64,000 nt of DNA. It comes from Bacillota bacterium. Its GTDB lineage: Bacteria; Bacillota; Clostridia; Acetivibrionales; Acetivibrionaceae. Shown here one piece after another: positions 46,031 through 54,350 of the stretch (positions within the stretch are counted from its first letter, which is position 1; each line of letters begins with the position of its first letter). A program made the position numbers and the translations under genes. Below the pieces are notes generated by a model that did no database searches, was not told the DNA's origin, and saw only the letters and a program-made list of their open reading frames with translations. The stretch lies in assembly GCA_023398495.1 (NCBI GenBank), contig JAEWSG010000183.1, forward strand, positions 48,970 to 112,969, given 5' to 3'.

Positions 46031-46112
46031 TTATTATCGCGAAAATTCAATTTGTCCTTGTATAATTATTTTCGCGAAAATTCAATTTGTCCTTGTATAA
46101 TTATTTTCGCGA
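46031..46112. repeat. 35-bp tandem repeat with TTTTCGCGAAAA palindromes
   Basis: A 35-base unit is repeated just over twice; CGCG occurs at 46038, 46073 and 46108, exactly 35 bases apart. The second is the perfect 12-bp palindrome TTTTCGCGAAAA; between the palindromes runs TTCAATTTGTCCTTGTATAA, identical in both copies. The array starts 28 bases after the araR stop codon and lies upstream of the isomerase operon. It may be an operator array for an unknown regulator or a 3'-end structure of araR. Confidence 0.75.
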
Positions 46113-46139
46113 TTTATCTATATATTAATATTTTAAACT

Positions 46140-47234
46140 TTATCTTTTTATACACGAATCCTTAATAACAAGCTTCGGTATTATTAATTTCTGAACCGGA
46201 TTGTTTTGATAGTTATCGTCCTTAAGCATATCCAACAGAATTCTGGCAGCTTCTTCACCAAGCAATTCCTTTGGATGTCGTACAGTAGTAAGTTTTACAG
46301 AGCAATTTTCCGAAAAGTATGAATCATCAAATCCTGTAACAGAGATATCCTCCGGTACTTTTACTCCCAATTTTCCAAGCATCTCAAAGGTCTTAAAGGC
46401 AACTTCATCGTTATAACAAACAATTGCATCTATATCTTTTTTTGATTCAATCATCTGTTTGATTAAAGCAAACGGTTTTATACCCTTATCTTCAGTATGA
46501 AACCATATAATATCATCAGGATTATAAGGCAATCCGGCTTCTCTTAATCCTCTGGCAAAACCTATATGCCTGTTTATTCCCTGAATATCATCAGCTTTAA
46601 AAATTCCGACAATCTTCTTGTGTCCAAGCTTTATAAGATACTCAACTACAGAATGTATACCGGCGGCATCATCCATAATAACATGAGATTTGCCTTCAAG
46701 TTGCTGATAATAGCCATGAATAAATATATAAGGAATATGATGCTTGTCAAGTGCTTCATAAAACTTGAGGTTGTTAGAAAATACTGCACTCTTTGTCGGT
46801 TCAATAATCAGTCCTTCAATATCCTTACTTAATATATCCTGGAGGCAAAGTGCTTCAGTCTCGGAGCTGTTGTTGGTATTTTTCAGCATGATACTGTACC
46901 CGTTGCCGGAAAAAACCCTGTCTATCCCCTGGATAACCTTCGGAAAAATGTATTCGGATATATAAGTTGTAATGACACCAATATTTCTTGAGTCACTTCT
47001 CTTTTTTCTTCTGTCCAGACAATAGGTCCCTTTACCATGCTCAGTATAAAGATACCCGTCATTCACAAGTAAAGATATAGCTTTTCTTACAGTATGGCGG
47101 CTTAGCGAATGTCTTTCCGATAGAATATTTTCTGAAAGTATTTGTTCACCCGGCTTTATCCGCCCCATCAGAATATCTTCTCTTATCTGCTCCATTAATA
47201 TGTAATACTTTGCTTGACTATTCCTGATTTGCAT
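46140..47234 (-). CDS. araR: Arabinose-type transcriptional repressor AraR (GntR/LacI chimera)
   Basis: A 364-residue repressor. Residues 1-70 are a GntR winged helix (EDILMGRIKPGEQILSENIL, LSRHTVRKAISLLVNDGYLY); the rest is a LacI-type sugar-binding domain (RNIGVITTYISEYIFPKVIQ, DIDAIVCYNDEVAFK, DISVTGFDDSYF). This combination is diagnostic of AraR. L-arabinose binding should release it from DNA. I chose the ATG at 47234, six bases after GAGAGGA; the frame extends to a TTG at 47249 that would include the ribosome binding site. The site ACTTGTCTGCACATGT lies directly upstream, suggesting autorepression. The gene lies beside the operon it most likely controls. Confidence 0.93.
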   Translation of the reverse strand: MQIRNSQAKYYILMEQIREDILMGRIKPGEQILSENILSERHSLSRHTVRKAISLLVNDGYLYTEHGKGTYCLDRRKKRSDSRNIGVITTYISEYIFPKVIQGIDRVFSGNGYSIMLKNTNNSSETEALCLQDILSKDIEGLIIEPTKSAVFSNNLKFYEALDKHHIPYIFIHGYYQQLEGKSHVIMDDAAGIHSVVEYLIKLGHKKIVGIFKADDIQGINRHIGFARGLREAGLPYNPDDIIWFHTEDKGIKPFALIKQMIESKKDIDAIVCYNDEVAFKTFEMLGKLGVKVPEDISVTGFDDSYFSENCSVKLTTVRHPKELLGEEAARILLDMLKDDNYQNNPVQKLIIPKLVIKDSCIKR

Positions 47235-47248
47235 TATAAATCCTCTCA

Positions 47249-47264
47249 ACTTGTCTGCACATGT
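47249..47264 (+). promoter_or_regulatory. Candidate AraR operator upstream of araR
   Basis: ACTTGTCTGCACATGT differs at one position from the operator candidate upstream of the isomerase operon. It ends 15 bases before the araR start codon, next to its Shine-Dalgarno sequence, a suitable place for autorepression. Confidence 0.65.
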
Positions 47265-47314
47265 TAATTAAATTATACACCCGGAATTTAACTTCTGCAA
47301 TATAAACTTCCAAT

Positions 47315-48901
47315 TTATTTACTCCGAAACTCTTTTGGGGTTATTCCTTCCCATTTTTTAAATATATAGCTAAAATAATGGTGATCGTTATAACCAACAT
47401 TATATGCAATCTCGGAGGTTCTTTTTAAAGTTGTTTTTAACAGCTCTTTTGCCTTCTTAATCCTTAGTTTTGTCAAGTATTCAATAAAAGTCTCTCCTGT
47501 TTCCTGACTAAACAATGAAGAGAAATAGCTAGGACTAATATTGACATACGATGCAACAGAGTTTAAAGATATACCAGGTTCAGAGTAGTTTCGATTTATA
47601 AATTCCTTAGCTTTGCTGATAGTACAATAGTACTTGTCTTCTATCATGTTATCTCTGCATAGAAGTACCCTTTCCAAAACATTTATCATTAACTCTTTGA
47701 ATTTATATATTGAATCTACTATTGCCAAGTCATCCTCAAATTGAATAGCTTCAGGCAGAATGTCTTCTATATCACGGCCAAGCTCCTTCACAAATTTAGC
47801 AGCACTTGACATTATATCTATTAACGTGTAATTAACATAAATAAAGGAATCCATCCCCTTTTCACTTAAGCTTTCTATAAATTTATCAACAAACTGATCA
47901 ATATCTTTAAATAGACCGGACTTCATAAAATCACTTACATTATTTATATCATCATACTTGATAAATTCCTTAATACCTGGTTTAATATCATTGATTGCAA
48001 GTATTTTATTCCTTCCATATAAATATTTGTACTTGCTGACAATATCAGCTTCTTTATATGATTTTGTAATTCCCTGGAGTCTTTCCATAACACTTCCAAG
48101 GCTTATATCAAGTACACACGATGAATTAAGCTCCACCTCAGTCTTTACCAACTTTAACAGTTCATAGGCAAAGGTGCCAAGGTCACCTGCATTATCACCC
48201 TTTATAATTAAGATTAATTCTCCGACACTTCTATTAAATTTTATTACATTACTATTTGTTTGCAATTTTTTCTCTACTAACGTCTCAAACGTTGCATACT
48301 CTTTTGATTTGTCCTGCATGTTTTGAGGCATAACCTCTGCTTCAATAATTGCTACAAGATAGAATTTTGAAATAATATCTATCTGAAACTTTTCACAGTC
48401 ATCAAGTGTGCCCTGTAATGGAACAGCGCCTAAGACAAGTTCATTTAAAAATCTATCTCTTATCATCATTGCATTACTTTCAAGCTGTTCTTTAAGCTGT
48501 ATGGAAGCATTTTCTTTTTTTCTCTCCTGCTCGATCTTCATTGCTGTCTTTTTCATTACCTCTATCAGCTCTGAAGCACACACTGGTTTTAGAAGAAAAT
48601 CGGTAACACCAATACCTATAGCTTCTTTAGCATAATCAAACTCATCATGCCCGGTCAGTATAATTATCTTTACCGAGGGCATGCTTTTTCTTACTATTCT
48701 ACTCAATTGCAATCCGTCCATAAATGGCATCTTTATATCTGTAATTATAGCATCCGGCTCTATTTCCTTTATTAAAGGAAGTGCCATTTCCCCATCAGAG
48801 GCTTCACCGGAAAATATAAAATTTGCATCACTCCACTTTACATTATCCCGCATACCTTCTCGAATACCTATTTCATCATCTACAAGAAATACCTTATACA
48901 A
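47315..48901 (-). CDS. AraC-type response regulator (YesN family)
   Basis: About 529 residues. The receiver domain at the N-terminus contains DDE, the phosphoacceptor Asp in IITDIKMPFMDG and Lys in FLLKPVC. A long central region (about 130-420) carries no named domain. The C-terminal 100 residues form an AraC helix-turn-helix pair (INRNYSEPGISLNSVASYVN, RTSEIAYNVGYNDHHYFSYI). I place the start at the TTG at 48901, eight bases after GGAGGTG at the end of the kinase gene; the longer frame to 48928 overlaps the kinase. It should activate sugar-uptake or glycanase genes on receiving phosphate from the YesM-type kinase. Confidence 0.92.
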   Translation of the reverse strand: MYKVFLVDDEIGIREGMRDNVKWSDANFIFSGEASDGEMALPLIKEIEPDAIITDIKMPFMDGLQLSRIVRKSMPSVKIIILTGHDEFDYAKEAIGIGVTDFLLKPVCASELIEVMKKTAMKIEQERKKENASIQLKEQLESNAMMIRDRFLNELVLGAVPLQGTLDDCEKFQIDIISKFYLVAIIEAEVMPQNMQDKSKEYATFETLVEKKLQTNSNVIKFNRSVGELILIIKGDNAGDLGTFAYELLKLVKTEVELNSSCVLDISLGSVMERLQGITKSYKEADIVSKYKYLYGRNKILAINDIKPGIKEFIKYDDINNVSDFMKSGLFKDIDQFVDKFIESLSEKGMDSFIYVNYTLIDIMSSAAKFVKELGRDIEDILPEAIQFEDDLAIVDSIYKFKELMINVLERVLLCRDNMIEDKYYCTISKAKEFINRNYSEPGISLNSVASYVNISPSYFSSLFSQETGETFIEYLTKLRIKKAKELLKTTLKRTSEIAYNVGYNDHHYFSYIFKKWEGITPKEFRSK

Positions 48902-48905
48902 AAAA

Positions 48906-50330
48906 TCACACCTCCATTGGTATAACAACGGTAATCTTTGTACCTTTATTTAGTTCACTGCTTATCTTAATGCCGTAGGCATCTCCATAATAGAGCTTTA
49001 TCCTTTTATGAACATTATTCAACCCAAAACCGCTGTCTTTTAAAACCACCTTTTTAGAATTACTGTCAAGCTCATCCATAACCTCTTCATAGCGTTCTAT
49101 TGACATACCTGCACCATTATCAATTATTTCAAAAATTATATTATCATCACTTGACTTATACCCCTTAATTACTATTATTCCGCCTTCTCTCTTATTCTTA
49201 ATTCCATGATACAAAGCATTTTCTACCAAAGGCTGTAGTGTAAGCTTTAAAGTTTTATTTCCAAGAATTTCATCACTAACATCGATCTTAAAATCAAGTA
49301 TATCCCTGTACCTAATTTTTTGGATGATCAAGTAACTTCTAATGTGTTCAATCTCATCGCTTATAGTAATCCAATCCTTACCCTTACTAAGGGTTATCCT
49401 GAAAAATGCCGATAAAGCCTTTACGATTTCAATAACTTTTTCACTGTTATTTGCTTCTGACATCCAGACTATCGTATCAAGGGTATTATAAAGAAAGTGG
49501 GGATTTATCTGAACTTGCATAAGCTTTAATTCAGTCTTTTTAAGATTTTCCTGCTCATTTTTGTTTTTTTCAAGCAAATCCTTTATTCTCTCTGCCATAA
49601 TATTAAAACTACTTGCCAAATGAGATATTTCGTCTACATTTTTATATTCAACTCTAACATCAAGGTTTCCTTGTGCTATAGATTTTGTCATATTACTCAA
49701 CTCTTTTATGGGTTTTGTTACACTGCTGGTAATTGCCAGTGCCGCTAGTATTGAAAAAAGAAGTACAATACCCAGAACAATAAAAATGGTTAGTACCCAA
49801 TTGTTAATGTTCTTATCTAACTCTGTTTTTATTGTCTCACTGCTTTGGATTTCATACAAAATGAATTCCTGGATATTTTCTTCAACGAGTGCAGAAACTC
49901 CCCTTATATTTTCAAGTACTTTCTCATTCTCTTCTACCGGTTTTTTCTCTTTTATCTGCTGTCCCATTTTATCAACATATCTGGTCAAAGTATCCATTGT
50001 ACGCAATGTAACATCAAGACGTACTCTATTCTCATGTGTTCTGACATTTTTCATAATACTGTTTATATTTTTCTTAATACTATTAATGATTTGATATTGC
50101 TTCCCATCTTCAAATTTAACTTTACCCGCAACAATATCCCACATCTCAGCGTCGATCTGAGTTTTTACAATTCCATTTATACTATTTGCCGTTGTAATAT
50201 TTGAAACTATAGTATCATACTGCTCTCTAAACTTAAGGGCACTGTATAGTATAAACACATTTAGTATATTCATCATAATAATGACTATTATAAAAGCAAC
50301 TATGATTTTACTTCTAATTGAAATCTTCAT
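48906..50330 (-). CDS. Sensor histidine kinase, YesM/LytS type
   Basis: A 474-residue kinase with two membrane helices (about 8-30 and 178-200) flanking an external all-helical region (about 35-175) that lacks a known ligand fold. HAMP follows (about 200-255), then the His_kinase module with LMQVQINPHFLYNTLDTIVW, whose histidine (in NPHFLYN) is the phosphoacceptor, and the ATPase region ending in IIDNGAGMSIERYEEVM and DSGFGLNNVHKRIKLYYGD. Its stop codon lies four bases before the regulator start. The binding-protein gene 97 bases upstream probably supplies the sugar signal. Confidence 0.93.
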   Translation of the reverse strand: MKISIRSKIIVAFIIVIIMMNILNVFILYSALKFREQYDTIVSNITTANSINGIVKTQIDAEMWDIVAGKVKFEDGKQYQIINSIKKNINSIMKNVRTHENRVRLDVTLRTMDTLTRYVDKMGQQIKEKKPVEENEKVLENIRGVSALVEENIQEFILYEIQSSETIKTELDKNINNWVLTIFIVLGIVLLFSILAALAITSSVTKPIKELSNMTKSIAQGNLDVRVEYKNVDEISHLASSFNIMAERIKDLLEKNKNEQENLKKTELKLMQVQINPHFLYNTLDTIVWMSEANNSEKVIEIVKALSAFFRITLSKGKDWITISDEIEHIRSYLIIQKIRYRDILDFKIDVSDEILGNKTLKLTLQPLVENALYHGIKNKREGGIIVIKGYKSSDDNIIFEIIDNGAGMSIERYEEVMDELDSNSKKVVLKDSGFGLNNVHKRIKLYYGDAYGIKISSELNKGTKITVVIPMEV

Positions 50331-50427
50331 ATTAAAGATAAACTTAACACCCCATTCCTTCTAAGTATGTACAAACTGTATTAAAACTCATACGTTTAAG
50401 TCCTCTCATATTTATGAAAATGGTGCA

Positions 50428-51438
50428 TCAATATTTACGGTTCGGCAATTCTGATTTGGCATTATCTTCCGTGAAAATTCTTTCTTCGATTATTATACGT
50501 TTAGGAACGGATTTGCCTTTTATAATTTCCTTCACAACTTTAATAAGTTTAGGCCCTTGAAGGGGATTGCATTCTACTGTACAATTGAGTTTTCCCTGAA
50601 TCATAGCTTCAAAAGCTGCTTTTACAGCATCTACAGAAACTATCTTTATGTCTTCACCTGGTCTTAACCCATATTCTTCTATTGCTTCAATTGCCCCTAA
50701 TGCCATGTCATCGTTATGAGAGTACACAACATTTATATTTTTTCCTTCTTTTCTTAAAAACTTTTCCATTAATTCCTTGCCTTTAGAACGCATGAAATCC
50801 CCTGCTTCAGCACCAATGATCTTAATATTCGGATTTGATTTAGCTATTTCTTCAAAGCCTTTGCTTCTACCATTAGTCGGAGACGCTCCAATAGTACCTT
50901 GGAGCTCAACTACATTGATAGGAATCTCCTCTCTATCAATACTTTCTAAAAGCCATCTCCCTGCTTTTCGTCCTTCTTCTTCAAAATCCGAGCCAATATG
51001 AGTTACATATAAAGACTTATCTTCAATATCAATAGCTCTATCCATAACTACTACAGGTATATCGGCAATTTTAGCTTCGTTCAATACAGACTCCCAGCCG
51101 GTCTCTACTATGGGTGAAAAAGCTATAATATCAACCTGTTGGGCTATAAATGATCTTATGGCCTTAATCTGATTTTCCTGTTTTTGTTGTGCATTAGAAA
51201 ATATTAGTTTTATTCCGGCTTCTTGAGCTGCAGCCATAATAGACTTTGAATTAGCTGAACGCCAATCACTTTCAGCACCTACTTGTGAAAATCCCAGCAC
51301 TATTTTGTTCTGCGCAGACTGACTTTCAAGACTGGATTCTTTGATAGTCTTATCTTTAGGTAAGCAAGCAGTTAAAGTCAAAGAAAAAATAAATGTTAAA
51401 AAATATGTAATTGATAACTTAAAAATAGTTCTATACAT
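50428..51438 (-). CDS. Sugar-binding lipoprotein linked to the sensor kinase
   Basis: A 336-residue ribose-binding-protein-like lipoprotein: signal peptide, lipobox LTAC, then IVLGFSQVGAESDWRSANSK, close to the start of the transport binding protein at 40713-41726. Other matching segments are VYSHNDDMALGAIEAIEEYG, KIVSVDAVKAAFEAMIQGKL and CTVECNPLQGPKLIKVVKEI. It has no permease or ATPase of its own and heads the SBP-HK-RR gene run, so a role as an external sugar receptor that docks on the kinase is likely. GTGAGGT precedes the ATG. An alternative is that it shares the transporter with YtfQ. Confidence 0.9.
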   Translation of the reverse strand: MYRTIFKLSITYFLTFIFSLTLTACLPKDKTIKESSLESQSAQNKIVLGFSQVGAESDWRSANSKSIMAAAQEAGIKLIFSNAQQKQENQIKAIRSFIAQQVDIIAFSPIVETGWESVLNEAKIADIPVVVMDRAIDIEDKSLYVTHIGSDFEEEGRKAGRWLLESIDREEIPINVVELQGTIGASPTNGRSKGFEEIAKSNPNIKIIGAEAGDFMRSKGKELMEKFLRKEGKNINVVYSHNDDMALGAIEAIEEYGLRPGEDIKIVSVDAVKAAFEAMIQGKLNCTVECNPLQGPKLIKVVKEIIKGKSVPKRIIIEERIFTEDNAKSELPNRKY

Positions 51439-51945
51439 TTATAAACCTCACTTAAAATGATATATGATATAATAATATAAACAGTAAGCATCACAAAGAA
51501 ATAAAAATTTTGTGTGTTGTTTTCAAGGGCGGTAAATATATTAGGCCATTTCAAAAATCAAGTTTTTCGTTATCGAGAATAGGAACTTATTTTTTAATAG
51601 CACCTTAAGTTCTCACACTTTACATATTCGAAATATTATGCTATTTTAAGTAGGTTATATCATTAAGCGATTCAAAGAGTTTGCTAAAATCCGTCTCGAA
51701 TATATATAGATAATAATATCATAGTTAAATGTTATTTTACATAGACAAAATACAATGTGTTTTACGAATGATAAATGTAAATTATTTATAAAATCCCAAC
51801 TTAAAAAATGTATTTATTACGTAACTATAATATTGAAAGGTGTATAATTATCTTTTCAATTGTTCTAAAATCCCGACAAACAGCTTTTTATATTCAGTTA
51901 TTGTAACTGAAAAATTTAAATAAAATTTAAAGGGAGTGGTTTTTT
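51439..51945. other. Divergent intergenic region with repeat R1
   Basis: About 500 AT-rich bases between the sensor binding-protein gene and the GH43 gene, holding both promoters. An R1 copy lies at 51548-51606. No AraR-like 16-mer or cre site was found by eye. Confidence 0.45.
51548..51606 (+). repeat. Dispersed repeat R1, diverged copy
   Basis: Shares AATCAAGTTTTTCGTTATC, GAGAATAGGAACTTAT and a terminal CACCTT with copy 1 but differs in the TTTTAGTCGTACC part. It sits between divergent genes. Confidence 0.7.
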
Positions 51946-54000
51946 ATGCTAAAAAATTTTAGCAAGGTGTGGGTGATAGTCTTCACCATCAGTATTATAA
52001 TGTTGCTTATCCCGGAAAAAGGATTTGCGGACTATCCAATTTTTTCTCAGCGTTATACAGCAGACCCAACTGCGGTAGTGTATAACGGCAGGCTTTATAT
52101 TTACGCTTCACATGATTCAGATGCTACAGCCGGTCAGTCAACCTACAACATCCCAGACATTACTTGTATCTCCACTGACGATATGAAAAACTGGACAGAC
52201 CATGGAGAAGTTTTCAACGCCAAAAGAGATTCCAGTTGGGCTGGAGTTTCCTGGGCACCTTCAATTGTATACCGTAATAATAAGTTTTATCTGTATTACG
52301 GTAACGGCGGAAACGGTATTGGAGTAGCAGTTAGTAACAGTCCTACCGGTCCCTTTAAAGATCCCAATCCTCGTGCTTTAATCACCATGAATACTCCTGG
52401 AGTACAACCTGCACCCAATATGTGGTTGTTTGACCCCGGCGTGTTTGTTGATGATGACGGTCAGGCATATATGTATTTTGGAGGAAATGGCCAAAACAAT
52501 ATCAGGGTTATCAAATTAGGCAATGATATGATAAGCACAGTGGGTTCTGCAACATCAATGACTGCACCACGCTTTTTTGAAGCTTCATATATGCATAAGT
52601 ACAAAGGAAAGTATTATTTTACATATGCCAGCGATTTTTCCCAGGGTGCATCTAAGATTGAGTATATGATGAGTGACAAGCCTACTACAGGTTTTACTTA
52701 CAAAGGAGTTGTATTGCCACAGCCTCCTGACAATTATAGCAATAATAACCACCATACTGTTTTAGAATTTAAAGGTAACTGGTATTGCGTATACCACAAC
52801 AGAAATTTGGCAAAACAACGTGGAACAGAACCTGCATATCAGAGAAATGTAGCTATTGATCAGATGTTCTACAACTCTGACGGAACCATTAAACAGGTAG
52901 TTCCGACAGTAAGCGGTTTGAAACAACTCCAATATGTAAATCCTTATATTAAAAATACTGCTGTAAACATGTACAAAGAATCCGGTACTGAAACTGAAGA
53001 ATGTAGTGAAGGCGGACGTAATGTTGGCTTTATACAGAATGGAGACTGGATCCAAATCAAAGGCGTTGATTTTGGTACTAGTGGTGCAACAAGTTTTGAA
53101 GCCAGAGTAGCTAGTGAAACATCAGGAGGAAATATTGAAATCAGGCTCGGCGGTACTACAGGGAAATTAGTAGGAACTTGTAGCGTACCAGCAACCGGAG
53201 GTTGGCAGACTTGGACAACAAGAACATGTACAGTTAGCGGTGCAACCGGTGTTCAGGATTTATTCCTTAGATTTACAGGCTCAGGTGATTATTTATTTAA
53301 TTTCGCATCTTGGAAATTTAACACCAATGGTGTAGTACCTACACCTACAACTATAGTAAATAATACACCTACACCAACAACTCCAGCAGTACCTACACCT
53401 ATACCTGTAACCGAAAGAAGTGCTTTTTCAAAATTGGAAGCAGAGGACTTTAATGATATTAAATCTTCTACAATTCAAAGAATAGGTGCTAATGACGGAA
53501 GTGGTATAGGTTATATAAACAACGGCGACTATCTTGCATATAAAAAGGTTAATTTCGGAAACGGAGCAACTACCTTTAAAGCTTTCGTTGCAAACTCCGG
53601 TACTGCAAATATTGAATTAAGATTAAATAGCCCTACCGGAACGCTCATTGGTACATTACCTGTAGCATCTACAGGCAGCTTTAATGATTATCAGGAGCAA
53701 ACCTGCAACATTAGCAAAGTCACAGGACTAAATGACCTATATCTTGTATTCTCAGGTGCGGTAAACGTAGACTGGTTTACAATGGGTGGAGGAAGCAACC
53801 CAGGAACTCTAGGCGATTTAAACGGTGATGGAAATGTCAATTCAATAGACTTTGCAATATTAAGGATGCATTTACTCGGCATAACTCCACTTACAGGAGA
53901 AAATTTAGTAAATGCCGATCTTAACAAGGACGGTAATGCAAACTCTATCGACTTTGCATTGATGAGACAGTACTTACTTGGTATTATAACTTCTTTTTAA
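51946..54000 (+). CDS. Cellulosomal GH43 enzyme with two CBM6 modules and a type I dockerin
   Basis: A 684-residue secreted protein. Signal peptide to about residue 28; GH43 five-bladed propeller (about 30-340) with the three acidic residues in TADPTAVVYNGRLYIYA, FDPGVFVDDDG and RFFEASYMHKYKGKY. Two CBM6 modules follow (about 345-460 and 495-615; second begins LEAEDFNDI), joined by a Thr/Pro linker. The C-terminal dockerin (about 622-684) has two calcium-loop repeats, DLNGDGNVNSIDFAILRMHL and DLNKDGNANSIDFALMRQYL, which place the enzyme on a cohesin-bearing scaffold. GH43 enzymes of this form are mostly arabinofuranosidases or beta-xylosidases acting on arabinoxylan, which fits the neighbouring arabinose genes. 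AAAGGGAGTGG precedes the ATG. A strong terminator follows. Confidence 0.94.
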   Translation: MLKNFSKVWVIVFTISIIMLLIPEKGFADYPIFSQRYTADPTAVVYNGRLYIYASHDSDATAGQSTYNIPDITCISTDDMKNWTDHGEVFNAKRDSSWAGVSWAPSIVYRNNKFYLYYGNGGNGIGVAVSNSPTGPFKDPNPRALITMNTPGVQPAPNMWLFDPGVFVDDDGQAYMYFGGNGQNNIRVIKLGNDMISTVGSATSMTAPRFFEASYMHKYKGKYYFTYASDFSQGASKIEYMMSDKPTTGFTYKGVVLPQPPDNYSNNNHHTVLEFKGNWYCVYHNRNLAKQRGTEPAYQRNVAIDQMFYNSDGTIKQVVPTVSGLKQLQYVNPYIKNTAVNMYKESGTETEECSEGGRNVGFIQNGDWIQIKGVDFGTSGATSFEARVASETSGGNIEIRLGGTTGKLVGTCSVPATGGWQTWTTRTCTVSGATGVQDLFLRFTGSGDYLFNFASWKFNTNGVVPTPTTIVNNTPTPTTPAVPTPIPVTERSAFSKLEAEDFNDIKSSTIQRIGANDGSGIGYINNGDYLAYKKVNFGNGATTFKAFVANSGTANIELRLNSPTGTLIGTLPVASTGSFNDYQEQTCNISKVTGLNDLYLVFSGAVNVDWFTMGGGSNPGTLGDLNGDGNVNSIDFAILRMHLLGITPLTGENLVNADLNKDGNANSIDFALMRQYLLGIITSF

Positions 54001-54051
54001 ATAATAGTACCAACACATGAAATAAACAAAGTTGTGACACGGGTAATTTAT

Positions 54052-54086
54052 AAGAACGGTAGATGATTAGTCTACCGTTCTTTTTT
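54052..54086 (+). terminator. Intrinsic terminator of the GH43 gene
   Basis: GAACGGTAGA pairs perfectly with TCTACCGTTC around a seven-base loop and runs into TTTTTT, 53 bases after the stop codon. Confidence 0.9.
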
Positions 54087-54233
54087 ATTCAAAGTCTCTC
54101 ACATTTAATTCATTATGCTCAGGCATAATAGGATTTCATTGAATAAACATTTGAGAAACACTATACTTGCCCTTACAATTGCAAGCACACACGAGTATTT
54201 ACTTAACCTTAAGAAAATTTGTTGTAACAAAGA

Positions 54234-54309
54234 AGCTCCTGCAAAACAGGGGCAAGCATAAAAATTGTTAATCAAACCTATTTTTATGCTTGCATATTTT
54301 GCAGGAGAC
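54234..54309. repeat. Hairpin repeat H2, copy 2
   Basis: AGCTCCTGCAAAACAG opens a hairpin with CTCCTGCAAAA pairing to TTTTGCAGGAG and CAAGCATAAAAA to TTTTTATGCTTG. It matches the H2 element at 30201-30270 in its left arm and overall design. On the minus strand it follows the GH16 gene by 40 bases. Confidence 0.65.
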
Positions 54310-54350
54310 CTTTTACCTATATACTACTTATTTACAACAATTGGTTGTAT

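Noticed and set aside
46031..46112. Possible CRISPR remnant (35-bp period)
   Set aside because: Units are contiguous direct copies with no variable spacers and no cas genes are present.
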